This document shows, in pieces, positions 1 to 7,833 of a stretch of DNA of 22,957 bases. Below the pieces are notes generated by a model, which was given only the letters and a program-made list of their open reading frames with translations, had not been told where the DNA came from and did not search any database. How positions within the stretch are numbered: the first letter of the stretch is position 1; every line of letters begins with the position of its first letter. The DNA comes from Paracoccaceae bacterium (GTDB lineage: Bacteria; Pseudomonadota; Alphaproteobacteria; Rhodobacterales; Rhodobacteraceae): the NCBI GenBank assembly GCA_015487335.1, contig WFPZ01000208.1:1-22957 (forward strand). Direction: 5' to 3'. A program made the translations under genes and the position numbers.

Positions 1-578
1 ACGTTCTCGTCGCACTTGCGGGATACCTGCTGGGATCGGTGCCCTTCGGGGTCGTGATGGCACGAATCTTCGGGCTGGGCGATCTGCGCAGGATCGGCTC
101 GGGCAACATCGGCGCCACCAACGTGCTGCGCACCGGCAACAGGCTGGCCGCCTTCCTGACGCTGGTGTTCGACGCCGGAAAGGGCGCGGCGGCGGTGCTG
201 GCGGCCCGCTATCTGGCGGGCGAGGCCGCGGCCGGGCTGGCCGGGCTGTTCGCCATGCTGGGGCATCTCTACCCGGTGTTCCTGAGGTTTCGGGGCGGCA
301 AGGGGGTGGCCACCTTTCTGGGCACGCTGCTGGCGCTTTCGCCGCCGGTGGGGCTGGCCGCCTGCGGCAGCTGGCTGGCAACCGCCCTGATCACCCGCTA
401 CTCTTCGCTTTCGGCGCTGGTGGCGGCGGCGCTGGCACCGGTTTTCACCTTCCTGCTTTATGACAGGCAGGCAGCGGTGCTGGTGCTGCTGCTGGCGGGG
501 CTGATCTATTACCGGCACGGGGCCAACATCCGCCGGCTGCTGAGCGGCAAGGAGCCGAAGATCGGCCGCAAGGGCTGA
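1..578 (+). CDS. plsY: Acyl-phosphate:glycerol-3-phosphate acyltransferase PlsY, 5'-truncated by window edge
   Basis: Integral membrane enzyme that transfers an acyl group from acyl-phosphate to glycerol-3-phosphate, making lysophosphatidic acid, the first step of phospholipid synthesis. The reading frame is open from base 3 through the left edge, so the true start lies outside the window; 191 residues are visible and only a few N-terminal residues should be missing, as PlsY proteins are about 200 residues. Family signatures are visible: a GSGNIGATN glycerol-phosphate-site motif near visible residue 35, RFRGGKGVAT near residue 98, and a C-terminal basic NIRRLLSGKEPKI segment. Several hydrophobic helices alternate with these motifs. 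An internal GTG at 39 is in frame but is only an artificial start, because conserved sequence (GYLLGS) precedes it. The DUF805 gene follows after 18 bp on the same strand. Confidence 0.95.
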   Translation, partial: VLVALAGYLLGSVPFGVVMARIFGLGDLRRIGSGNIGATNVLRTGNRLAAFLTLVFDAGKGAAAVLAARYLAGEAAAGLAGLFAMLGHLYPVFLRFRGGKGVATFLGTLLALSPPVGLAACGSWLATALITRYSSLSALVAAALAPVFTFLLYDRQAAVLVLLLAGLIYYRHGANIRRLLSGKEPKIGRKG

Positions 579-596
579 GCGCCACGGGGGAAGACG

Positions 597-1037
597 ATGA
601 ATTTCAACGCGGCGGTTGCCACCTGCTTCAGAAAATACGCGGTTTTTTCGGGCCGGGCGCCACGCGCGGAATACTGGTGGTTCACGCTGTTCCTGCTGCT
701 TGCGGGCTTCGCCCTGGGTCTGGCCGACGCGCTGTTCTTTCTTACCCCGGCAGATCAGACGGGGCCGCTGAACACGATCTTCACCCTGGCCACGCTGCTG
801 CCCAGCCTCGCGGTCGGCGCCCGCCGGTTGCACGACGTGGACCGCACCGGCTGGTGGCTGCTCTTGTGGCTGGTGCCCGTCCTCGGCTGGCTGATCCTGC
901 TGTGGTGGACAGTTCAGCCCGGCACCCGGGGGCCGAACCGTTTCGGCCCCGATCCGCTGGGCGGCGACGATGGGCCGGAAGAGACGCACGAGCCCTGTCA
1001 CCGCAGCCCGATCCCGAAGGTGAGCCGCCGGAACTGA
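597..1037 (+). CDS. DUF805 family small inner-membrane protein
   Basis: Short membrane protein of 146 residues matching the DUF805 family by its typical opening: N-terminal FRKYAVFSGRAPRAEYWWF, several transmembrane helices, and the RRLHDVDRTGWW motif around residues 77-88 followed by a helix and a GTRGPNRFGPDP tail. The biochemical role of the family is not established. The ATG at 597 has a purine-rich GGGGGAAG stretch upstream and lies 18 bp after plsY, so co-transcription with plsY is likely. The C-terminal tail (about residues 120-146) is polar and probably disordered. The gene converges on gshA with 27 bp between stop codons. Confidence 0.88.
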   Translation: MNFNAAVATCFRKYAVFSGRAPRAEYWWFTLFLLLAGFALGLADALFFLTPADQTGPLNTIFTLATLLPSLAVGARRLHDVDRTGWWLLLWLVPVLGWLILLWWTVQPGTRGPNRFGPDPLGGDDGPEETHEPCHRSPIPKVSRRN

Positions 1038-1052
1038 GCCCGGATCAGGGCT
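1037..1052. terminator. Weak inverted repeat between convergent DUF805 and gshA genes
   Basis: AGCCC (1037-1041) and GGGCT (1048-1052) form a 5-bp stem with a 6-base loop in the 27-bp gap between the two stop codons. There is no T-tract on either side. It is a possible bidirectional terminator by position only. Confidence 0.25.
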
Positions 1053-1064
1053 GCCCCCCGGCTG

Positions 1065-2435
1065 TCAGTAGCTGTATTCCTCGTAGATGCGGGTCAGATC
1101 ACCGTTCCACTCGCCGTGGTATTTTTCCAGCAGTTCGTCGGCCGGCACCTTGCCGCTTTCCACGCTTTCCTTCAGCGCGTTGAGGAAATGGGCCTCGTCG
1201 GGGATCATGCCGTTGGCGCTGGGAATGGCCCGCGCCTTGAGGCCGCTTTCGGCGATTGCCACCGCCTCGCGGGCCAGATCGATCATCTTCAGCCCGTTCA
1301 CCTCGGCCTGCAGCGCATCCACCGAGGCCGCCACCCGCAGCGCCTCTCGGGTTTCGCTGTCCCAGTCCTTTACCATGTCCCAGGCGGCATCGAGCGCGGA
1401 CTGGTCGTACATCAGCCCCACCCAGAAGGCCGGCAGCGCGCACAGACGCCGCCACGGGCCGCCATCGGCGCCGCGCATCTCGATGAACCGCTTGAGCCGG
1501 GCCTCGGGGAAGATGGTCGTCAGGTGATCGGCCCAGTCCGAAAGCGTGGGCGTCTCGCCGGGCAGGGCCGGCAGCCGCCCTTCAAGGAAATCGCGGAAGG
1601 ACTGGCCGAGTGCATCAATGTATTTGCCGTCGCGGTAGACGAAATACATCGGCACATCGAGCGCATACTGCACCCAGCGCTCGAAGCCGAAGCCCTCTTC
1701 GAAGACGAAGGGCAGCATGCCGGTGCGCGCCGGATCCAGATCGCGCCAGATGCGCGAGCGCCACGACTTGAAGCCGGTGGGCCTGCCCTCGAAGAAGGGC
1801 GAGTTGGCGAACAGCGCCGTGGCCACCGGCTGCAGCGCCAGCGCGACGCGCATCTTCTGCACCATGTCCGCCTCGGAGCCGAAATCGAGGTTCACCTGCA
1901 CCGTGCAGGTACGGTACATCATCTGCGTGCCGTGGGTGCCGACCCGGCTCATGTAGCCGGTCATCAGCTTGTAGCGGCCCTTGGGCATCACCGGCATGTC
2001 TTCATGGCGCCAGATCGGGGCCGCACCCAGCCCGATGAAGCCCACGCCCACCTTGTCGGCCACCGACTGCACGTCGCGCAGGTGCCAGTTCACCTCGTCG
2101 CAGGTTTCGTGGATGCACATCAGCGGGGCGCCGGAAAGCTCCAGCTGACCGCCGGGCTCGAGGCTGATGTTGGCGCCGTCCTTCTCAAGCCCGATGATGT
2201 TGCCGCCCTCGAACAGCGGCGACCAGCCGAAATCGTCGCGCAGCCCCTCGAGGATGGCCCGGACCGAGCGCTCGCCGTCATAGGGCAGCGGGCGCAGCGT
2301 GTCCTTGCAATAGCCGAATTTCTCGTGCTCGGTGCCGATGCGCCACTGGTCCTTCGGCTTGCAGCCCTGCGCAAGGTACTCGGCAAGCTGATCGATGCTT
2401 TCGATCGGCCCGCCGCCGGATTGTGGAATGGACAT
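1065..2435 (-). CDS. gshA: Glutamate-cysteine ligase (plant/alphaproteobacterial GCS2 type)
   Basis: Catalyses ATP-dependent joining of L-glutamate and L-cysteine to gamma-glutamylcysteine, the first and usually limiting step of glutathione synthesis in the cytoplasm. The 456-residue length is typical for the GCS2-type enzyme of alphaproteobacteria and plants. Visible features are the N-terminal WRIGTEHEKFGY glutamate-binding motif (about residues 31-42), SLEPGGQLELSGAP (about 91-104), MYRTCTVQVNLDFGSEADM (about 173-191), and the C-terminal LEKYHGEWNGDLTRIYEEYSY. The ATG at 2435 is preceded by GGAG at a spacing of about 8 bases. A 171-residue membrane protein gene ends 62 bp upstream on the same strand; an inverted repeat (CTTGCC 2454-2459, GGCAAG 2468-2473) sits in that leader. 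Confidence 0.95.
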   Translation of the reverse strand: MSIPQSGGGPIESIDQLAEYLAQGCKPKDQWRIGTEHEKFGYCKDTLRPLPYDGERSVRAILEGLRDDFGWSPLFEGGNIIGLEKDGANISLEPGGQLELSGAPLMCIHETCDEVNWHLRDVQSVADKVGVGFIGLGAAPIWRHEDMPVMPKGRYKLMTGYMSRVGTHGTQMMYRTCTVQVNLDFGSEADMVQKMRVALALQPVATALFANSPFFEGRPTGFKSWRSRIWRDLDPARTGMLPFVFEEGFGFERWVQYALDVPMYFVYRDGKYIDALGQSFRDFLEGRLPALPGETPTLSDWADHLTTIFPEARLKRFIEMRGADGGPWRRLCALPAFWVGLMYDQSALDAAWDMVKDWDSETREALRVAASVDALQAEVNGLKMIDLAREAVAIAESGLKARAIPSANGMIPDEAHFLNALKESVESGKVPADELLEKYHGEWNGDLTRIYEEYSY

Positions 2436-2497
2436 TTGCGCGCTCCGGCCGTTCTTGCCTCAGATCGGGCAAGACTTCGTTCGTTTGCGCGGCGAAG

Positions 2498-3013
2498 TCA
2501 ATGCAGGGCGAGGCTCTTTGCCTGCCAGATCACCACCCTTGTGGCGGGCGGACGGGCGAGATGGGCCAGCATCCTTTCGGTGTGCAGGCCTTCGAGGTTA
2601 GAGAACACGTCAAACAGCGCCTCGGCGCCTTCGGCATTGGTGGGAATGCGCAGTGGCGCAGCGCCCGACGCATGAAGCACCCACTCCGATACCGGCCGAG
2701 CCAGCGGGTCGAGCTCCACCCTGACCAGCTCGGCGATCACCACCGACCCGCCCTCGTAGGGGCCGAAATAGGTCACCTGGCCCTCGTCCACATGAACCAG
2801 CCCGCAGCCGCCCTGCGCGTTGCGAAAGCGCGAGCGCTGGATGCCCGCAAACACCAGCATTGCCCCGGCAATGGCCAGGCCCGTGCCGAGGATCTGCATG
2901 AAGCCAAGACCGCTGATCGCCCAGTAGAGGCCAAGAAGGGAGACCGCGATGCCGATGATCACTTCGCGGAACCGCCAGATCGCCTGCCTGAGTTCAGGGC
3001 GGATGAAGGTCAT
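2498..3013 (-). CDS. Conserved-looking small membrane protein with two N-terminal helices
   Basis: I do not recognise a named family with certainty. The 171-residue product has two hydrophobic helices (about residues 18-36 and 39-57) joined by a very short turn. A soluble C-terminal part of about 110 residues follows, containing GQVTYFGPYEGGSVVIAELVR, which resembles the beta-strand pattern of PH-like domains. Start choice: the ATG at 3013 has AAGGAG directly upstream, whereas the longer frame would need a TTG at 3055. It lies upstream of gshA on the same strand and may share its transcript. A link to glutathione is only positional. Typical codon usage argues for a real gene. Confidence 0.75.
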   Translation of the reverse strand: MTFIRPELRQAIWRFREVIIGIAVSLLGLYWAISGLGFMQILGTGLAIAGAMLVFAGIQRSRFRNAQGGCGLVHVDEGQVTYFGPYEGGSVVIAELVRVELDPLARPVSEWVLHASGAAPLRIPTNAEGAEALFDVFSNLEGLHTERMLAHLARPPATRVVIWQAKSLALH

Positions 3014-3054
3014 GTCTCCTTGTCCTGCAATGTCTAGTCGCAAGGCGTTGCCCA

Positions 3055-3081
3055 ATTATCATTCACCCGGACCTTGGCCAA
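3055..3081 (-). promoter_or_regulatory. Candidate promoter for the 171-aa protein gene and possibly gshA
   Basis: Within an AT-richer stretch, read on the minus strand, TTGGCC (3076-3081) and GATAAT (3055-3060) resemble -35 and -10 boxes with a 15-bp spacer, which is short. Transcription would start near 3048, giving a leader of about 35 bases. Weak evidence. Confidence 0.3.
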
Positions 3082-3155
3082 TTTATGTCTTTTTCTCGGA
3101 TTTTGCGACCTGCCGGTGCCGAGAGCCGGGCCGGACGGAACTTTCGTCGGGCTCC

Positions 3156-3887
3156 TCAGGAAGACTTCCAGTCTCCCAGGGCGGCCTGCCACAGGGTCAG
3201 GGCGGCGACGGCGGCGGTGTCGGCACGCAGGATCCGCGGGCCGAGGCTGATGGCGGTGACATTGGGCATGGCCCGGATCCGGGCGCGTTCTGCCTGAGAA
3301 AAACCGCCCTCCGGGCCGATCAGAATCGCCCAGGGGCCGGGCCGGGCCTGCGCCAGCCGCGGACCGCCGCCCACAAGGGCCTCGTCGCAGAACAGGATCT
3401 GCCGCTCCTGCGGCCATGTCTCCAGCAGCCTGTCCAGCTTGTGCAGCCCGGTCACCTCGGGCACGAAGGTGCCGCCGCACTGCTCGGCCGCCTCGATGGC
3501 GTGGGCCTGCAGCCTCTCGCGGCGGATCCGTTCGGCATTGGTGAAGGCGGTCTGCACCGGCACGATCCGCGCCGCGCCAAGCTCGGCCGCCTTTTCGACG
3601 ATGAAGTCGGTGCGCGCCTTCCTGATCGGGGCGAAGAGCAGCCACAGATCGGGCGGTTCCTGCAAGGGGCGGGTGAGGTGCAGGCACTCAAGCTCGCCCG
3701 AGCGCTTGCCCGCCTGCGCCACCCGCGCCAGAAATTCTCCCTCGCGGCCGTTGAACACCAGCAACTCCGCCCCCGGCCCCAGCCGCATCACGGAAAAAAG
3801 GTAATGCGCCTGATCGCGGCCGAGCGGAACCGATTGCCCCGGCCCGAGCGGGTGATCTACATAGAGCCTGACTTTCGCACCTGCCAT
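3156..3887 (-). CDS. rsmE: 16S rRNA (uracil-1498-N3)-methyltransferase RsmE
   Basis: S-adenosylmethionine-dependent SPOUT-class methyltransferase that modifies U1498 of 16S rRNA in the decoding region of the 30S subunit. The 243-residue protein has the expected N-terminal PUA-like RNA-binding part (about residues 1-75, with DQAHYLFSVMRLGPG) and the C-terminal knotted SAM-binding domain. Diagnostic motifs are ILIGPEGGF (about 182-190) and SLGPRILRADTAAVAAL near the C-terminus. The ATG at 3887 gives the usual N-terminus. It is divergent from ubiA with only 11 bp between the two start codons, so the promoters must lie within or across the neighbouring coding regions. Confidence 0.95.
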   Translation of the reverse strand: MAGAKVRLYVDHPLGPGQSVPLGRDQAHYLFSVMRLGPGAELLVFNGREGEFLARVAQAGKRSGELECLHLTRPLQEPPDLWLLFAPIRKARTDFIVEKAAELGAARIVPVQTAFTNAERIRRERLQAHAIEAAEQCGGTFVPEVTGLHKLDRLLETWPQERQILFCDEALVGGGPRLAQARPGPWAILIGPEGGFSQAERARIRAMPNVTAISLGPRILRADTAAVAALTLWQAALGDWKSS

Positions 3888-3898
3888 GAGGCCACATT

Positions 3899-4864
3899 AT
3901 GACCGCAACCGGAAAGACGCCAGAGACCGAAGGGCAGGTTTCCGACGCGGTCGGCAACTGGGTGGACAGGCTGGCGCCCGCCCGGGCCCGCCCCTACCTG
4001 CGCCTGTCGCGGGCCGACCGGCCCATCGGCACCTGGCTGCTGCTGATCCCCTGCTGGTGGGGGGTGCTGCTGGCGGCCGCGCGGCAAGGCTCCTTCGGGC
4101 TGGCGGAGCTGTGGATCATGGCCGGTTCGGCCATGGGCGCGTTTCTCATGCGCGGCGCCGGCTGCACCTGGAACGACATCACCGACCGCGAGATCGACGC
4201 CAGGGTGGCGCGCACCCGCTCGCGGCCGCTTCCCTCGGGGCAGGTCACCGTGGCGCAGGCCGCCGGCTGGATGGTGCTGCAGGCGCTGGCGGCCTTCGCG
4301 ATCCTGCTCACCTTCAACCCGGCGGCGGTGGCTCTGGGCATTTCGTCGCTGGTTCTGGTGGCGATCTACCCCTTCGCCAAGCGCTTTACCTGGTGGCCGC
4401 AGCTGTTCCTCGGGCTGGCCTTCAACTGGGGGGCGCTGCTGGCCTGGACAGCGGTGACCGGCCGGCTGGAGTGGCCGGCGGTGGCGCTTTATGCCTCGGG
4501 GATTGCCTGGACGCTGTTCTACGACACCATCTACGCCCACCAGGACAGGGACGACGATGCGCTGATCGGGGTGAAATCCACCGCCCGGCTGTTCGGAGAG
4601 AACACCCGCCTGTGGCTGCGCGGCTTCATGGTGGCCGCGGTGCTGCTGATGACGCTGGCGGTGATCGGGGCGCTTTCGCAAGAGCGGCGGGTGCTGGCGC
4701 TGGTGGTGGCGCTCGGGGCGCCCTGGGCCTTCGGCTGGCACCTGACGTGGCAGAACCGCTCGCTTGACATAGACGACCCGGAAAACTGCCTGCGGCTGTT
4801 TCGCTCCAATCGCGATGCGGGGCTGCTGGCTGCGCTGTTTCTTGCCGCCTCGGTCTTCCTGTGA
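3899..4864 (+). CDS. ubiA: 4-hydroxybenzoate polyprenyltransferase UbiA
   Basis: Membrane prenyltransferase that attaches the polyprenyl tail to 4-hydroxybenzoate, an early committed step of ubiquinone synthesis. The 321-residue protein has about eight hydrophobic helices. Both aspartate-rich Mg2+/diphosphate motifs of the family are visible: NDITDREID at residues 92-100 (NDxxDxxxD), and DTIYAHQDRDDD in the second half. The N-terminal extension of about 30 residues before LRLSRADRPIGTWLL is usual in this group. The ATG at 3899 has GAGG seven bases upstream, located between the divergent rsmE and ubiA start codons. Confidence 0.95.
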   Translation: MTATGKTPETEGQVSDAVGNWVDRLAPARARPYLRLSRADRPIGTWLLLIPCWWGVLLAAARQGSFGLAELWIMAGSAMGAFLMRGAGCTWNDITDREIDARVARTRSRPLPSGQVTVAQAAGWMVLQALAAFAILLTFNPAAVALGISSLVLVAIYPFAKRFTWWPQLFLGLAFNWGALLAWTAVTGRLEWPAVALYASGIAWTLFYDTIYAHQDRDDDALIGVKSTARLFGENTRLWLRGFMVAAVLLMTLAVIGALSQERRVLALVVALGAPWAFGWHLTWQNRSLDIDDPENCLRLFRSNRDAGLLAALFLAASVFL

Positions 4865-4865
4865 T

Positions 4866-4879
4866 TGCGGCCTGCCGCA
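4866..4879 (+). terminator. Short hairpin just after ubiA
   Basis: TGCGG (4866-4870) and CCGCA (4875-4879) form a 5-bp stem with a CCTG loop directly after the ubiA stop codon. No T-run follows, so it may be a processing or partial termination element at most. Confidence 0.25.
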
Positions 4880-4929
4880 GCAATGCATAAGAACAGGCAG
4901 ATCCTGCGGTTGCGGCACGGAACCACCTG

Positions 4930-6822
4930 ATGCGTCTGGCAAATGTCCTTCCTGTTTTCACGGCTCTGGTGCTGGGCGGCGTGCTGTCACTGGCAACCGC
5001 GCTGGTGGCGGCGAACATCGTCGAGAAGCGCTCGCGCGAGGATGTCACGCGCATTCTGGGGCTCAACGGCCAGGACTGGGTGCAGGTCGAGACCGACGGG
5101 CTGCAGATCACGCTCACCGGCACCGCACCGGACGAGGCAACCCGCTTCAAGGCACTCAGCCTGGCCGGGACGGTCGTCGATTCCTCGCGGGTCAACGACA
5201 TGATGGAGGTGGCCGAAAGCGCGGGGCTGACGCCGCCCCGCTTCTCGGTCGAGATCCTGCGCAACGATGCCGGCATTTCGCTGATCGGCCTGATCCCCGC
5301 CGGGATGGACCGCGAGACGGTCATCTCCTCGCTCAGCGACATCGCGAGCGGATCGGAGGTGACAGACCTTCTGGACGTGGCCGACTATCCCGCCCCCGAG
5401 GGCTGGGACACGGCCCTGTCCTACGGGCTGGGAGCGCTGGTCGATCTGCCGAAATCGAAAATTTCAGTATCGGCCGGCCGCGTCGAGGTGATCGCCATCT
5501 CCGGCAGCGCCGAAGAGAAGCGCCGCCTCGAAGCCGAACTGGCAGATCGCGCGCCCGCTTCTCTGGACGTGACGCTTGAAATCTCCGCACCGCGGCCCGT
5601 CATCACCCCCTACACGCTGCGCTTCCTGATCGACGAAGACGGCGCGCGCTTCGATGCCTGTACCACCGACACGGAGGAAGGGCGCGAAAGGATACTCACC
5701 GCCGCCCGGGCCGCCGGGCTCACGGGCGAGGCGGGCTGCACCATCGGGCTGGGCTCGCCCAGCCCGCGCTGGGACGAGGCGGTGGTCGCCGCCATCGGCA
5801 GGCTGGCCGAGCTTGGCGGGGGCACGCTTACCTTCGTCGACGGCGACATCACGCTGGTGGCCCCGACCGGCACACCGCAAGAGGCGTTCGACCGCGCCAT
5901 CGGCAGGCTCGAGGCGGAACTGCCCGAGGCGTTCTCGCTGAACGCCTCCATCGCCCCGCTGCCCGAGACAGGCCGGGAGGCCGGCGACAGCCCGCCCGAA
6001 TTCATCGCCACCCGCAGCCCCGAGGGGCTGGTCCAGCTGCGCGGCCGCATTCCCGACGAGCGCACGCGGCGCGCCATCGAAAGCTTCGCCCGGGCGCGTT
6101 TCGGCAGCGCCATGGTGGACGGCGCCATGCGGCTTGACGAAACCCTGCCGAAGGGCTGGCCGGTGCGGGTTCTGGCCTCGCTCGATGCGCTGGCGCTGCT
6201 GCGCAACGGCGCGGCGGTGATGCGGCCCGATTTCCTGGAGATCAAGGGGGTCACCGGAAACCCCGACGCCAGGGCCCAGATCACCCGCCTGTTCTCGGAA
6301 AAGCTTGGCGAATCCGATCACTACCGCATCTCGGTGAGCTATCGCGAGGCGCCTGTTCCGGTTGACGCCCAGCCCACCCCGGAAGAATGCGTGTCGCAGA
6401 TCAATGCGGTGATTCGCGAAAGGAAGATCACCTTCGCCCCCGGCTCGGCCGAGATCGACCGCGAGGCGCGCCAGACCATCGACAGGATCGCCGAGATCAT
6501 GAAGGACTGCACCGATGTCCCCATGGAAGTGGCAGGCCATACCGACAGCCAGGGGCGCGAATCGATGAACCTCGGCCTCAGCCAGAGCCGCGCCGAAGCG
6601 GTGGTGAACGCGCTGCTGGCACGGCGGGTGCTGACCTCGAACCTGCGCGCCAGGGGCTATGGAGAATCACAACCGATCGCCGACAATTCCACCGAAGAGG
6701 GCCGCGAGGCGAACCGGCGCATCGAGTTCCGGCTGATCGGGCCGGACGAGGAAGAGCCCCCCGCCACCGACCAGCAGCCGGCCACGACCCCACAAGCAGA
6801 GCACGCCGATGAACAGAACTGA
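4930..6822 (+). CDS. Membrane-anchored OmpA-family protein with repeated BON-like segments
   Basis: A 630-residue envelope protein that probably links the cell envelope to peptidoglycan. An N-terminal hydrophobic helix (about residues 7-28) is either an uncleaved anchor or a signal peptide. The middle, about residues 45-470, is built of BON-like units, each a beta segment with a hydrophobic core ending in an LxGxxP/D turn followed by an amphipathic helix. The clearest units begin near VQVETDGLQITLTG, FSVEILRNDAGISLIG, KISVSAGRVEV and GLVQLRGRIPDERTRRAI. The C-terminal OmpA domain (about residues 495-605) has ITFAPGSAEID, the peptidoglycan-binding AGHTDSQG motif, SQSRAEAV and EANRRIEFRL. An acidic, Pro/Gln-rich tail follows. 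Its stop overlaps the next gene by 14 bp, implying translational coupling. Confidence 0.85.
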   Translation: MRLANVLPVFTALVLGGVLSLATALVAANIVEKRSREDVTRILGLNGQDWVQVETDGLQITLTGTAPDEATRFKALSLAGTVVDSSRVNDMMEVAESAGLTPPRFSVEILRNDAGISLIGLIPAGMDRETVISSLSDIASGSEVTDLLDVADYPAPEGWDTALSYGLGALVDLPKSKISVSAGRVEVIAISGSAEEKRRLEAELADRAPASLDVTLEISAPRPVITPYTLRFLIDEDGARFDACTTDTEEGRERILTAARAAGLTGEAGCTIGLGSPSPRWDEAVVAAIGRLAELGGGTLTFVDGDITLVAPTGTPQEAFDRAIGRLEAELPEAFSLNASIAPLPETGREAGDSPPEFIATRSPEGLVQLRGRIPDERTRRAIESFARARFGSAMVDGAMRLDETLPKGWPVRVLASLDALALLRNGAAVMRPDFLEIKGVTGNPDARAQITRLFSEKLGESDHYRISVSYREAPVPVDAQPTPEECVSQINAVIRERKITFAPGSAEIDREARQTIDRIAEIMKDCTDVPMEVAGHTDSQGRESMNLGLSQSRAEAVVNALLARRVLTSNLRARGYGESQPIADNSTEEGREANRRIEFRLIGPDEEEPPATDQQPATTPQAEHADEQN

Positions 6823-7138
6823 ATTCATATTCGCCACCGCGATCGTCCTCTTCGTGGCCTTTTTGCTGGGCTGGTTTTCCTGCTGGCTGGTGCACCGCTT
6901 CCTGCGGGCGGCGCAGCCGGAGGACATGGGAGAGCTGGACAGGATGGCCCAGCAGCTGCACGAGGCCGAAGAACAGCGCGACCAGGCGGTGGCCTATTTC
7001 CAGCAGCGCGAGGCCGAGCTGGAAAACCGGCTGGCCCAGACCGAGGCGGAGTTGCGCGCCGCCATGGACGGGCTGCGCGATGCCCGCCAGGAGGCCGAGG
7101 AGCTGCGCGCCTATATCGAGCGCAACAGCAGCGCCTGA
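6809..7138 (+). CDS. Small membrane-anchored coiled-coil protein
   Basis: Unrecognised 109-residue protein. Residues about 6-30 form one strong transmembrane helix (ATAIVLFVAFLLGWFSCWLV). From about residue 42 to the end the sequence is Glu/Gln/Arg/Ala-rich with heptad spacing, predicting a long coiled coil. Orientation could place the coil in the cytoplasm, but that is not certain. The start codon lies inside the preceding OmpA-family gene (14-bp overlap), so the two are very probably co-translated and may act together, for example as an envelope scaffold. The stop is one base away from the convergent moaE stop. Confidence 0.78.
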   Translation: MNRTEFIFATAIVLFVAFLLGWFSCWLVHRFLRAAQPEDMGELDRMAQQLHEAEEQRDQAVAYFQQREAELENRLAQTEAELRAAMDGLRDARQEAEELRAYIERNSSA

Positions 7139-7139
7139 G

Positions 7140-7580
7140 CTACCAGCGCTTCAGCGCCTCTTCGTCCTCGTCCTTTGCGGCCACCCACTCGGCGCCGGAG
7201 GCCGTCAGCTCCTTCTTCCAGAATGGGGCGCGTGACTTGAGGTAATCCATCAGGAACTCGGCCGCCGCGAAGGCATCGGCGCGGTGCGGCGCGGCGGTGG
7301 CAACCATCATGATGCGCTCGCCCGGCGCCAGCCGGCCGTAGCGGTGGATCACCAGGCAATCGCCCAGCGACCAGCGGCGGCGGGCTTCTTCGACCATGCC
7401 GCCGATCGCCGATTCGGTCATGCCGGGGTAATGCTCGATGAGCATGTGATCGAGCGTACCCGAGGTGTCGCGCACCACGCCGGTGAAGGTGACGATGGCC
7501 CCCATGTCCGTGCGTCCGGCGGCGAAGGCCTCGGCCTCGGCCGCGAAATCGAAAGGCTCCTGCTGGACGCGCACGCCCAT
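7140..7580 (-). CDS. moaE: Molybdopterin synthase catalytic subunit MoaE
   Basis: Large subunit of molybdopterin synthase, which inserts two sulfur atoms carried by MoaD thiocarboxylate into precursor Z (cPMP) during molybdenum cofactor synthesis. The 146-residue length is standard. Family motifs are visible: GAIVTFTGVVRD (27-38), LIEHYPGM (47-54), HRYGRLAPGE (79-88) and the catalytic-lysine region KSRAPFWKKE (115-124), in which K115 and K122 sit where the active-site lysines are expected. It starts 4 bp after the moaD stop, so it is the last gene of the uvrC-pgsA-moaD-moaE run. Confidence 0.95.
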   Translation of the reverse strand: MGVRVQQEPFDFAAEAEAFAAGRTDMGAIVTFTGVVRDTSGTLDHMLIEHYPGMTESAIGGMVEEARRRWSLGDCLVIHRYGRLAPGERIMMVATAAPHRADAFAAAEFLMDYLKSRAPFWKKELTASGAEWVAAKDEDEEALKRW

Positions 7581-7584
7581 CGCC

Positions 7585-7833
7585 CTAGCCCCCGGTCATC
7601 GGCGGAAAGAAGGCCACCTCGCGCGCGCCCTGCAGCGGGGCGTCGAAATCGGCCAGTTCCTGATCGACGGCCACGCGCAGGGCGGAAAGATCCGAAAAGG
7701 CCAGGGCGTAGCGCTCTTCCCGTGCCTTCAGCTCTTCCACCAGTTCGGCGACCGTCGTGGCGCCGGTCTCGACCGTCTCTTTCGGCTGGCCGATGCGCTC
7801 GCGCACCCAGGCGAAATAGAGAACGTCAATCAT
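7585..7833 (-). CDS. moaD: Molybdopterin synthase sulfur-carrier subunit MoaD
   Basis: Ubiquitin-fold sulfur carrier of 82 residues. Its C-terminal Gly-Gly, here MTGG, is adenylated and thiocarboxylated by MoeB and then donates sulfur within the MoaD-MoaE complex. Length, the opening MIDVLYFAWVRERIG and the double-glycine end fit the family. The start overlaps the pgsA stop as ATGA (7830-7833), implying coupled translation, and the stop is 4 bp before moaE. Confidence 0.94.
   Translation of the reverse strand: MIDVLYFAWVRERIGQPKETVETGATTVAELVEELKAREERYALAFSDLSALRVAVDQELADFDAPLQGAREVAFFPPMTGG

Noticed and set aside
1116..2675. 519-codon plus-strand open frame opposite gshA
   Set aside because: Antisense to a clear GshA; composition biased and no family features.
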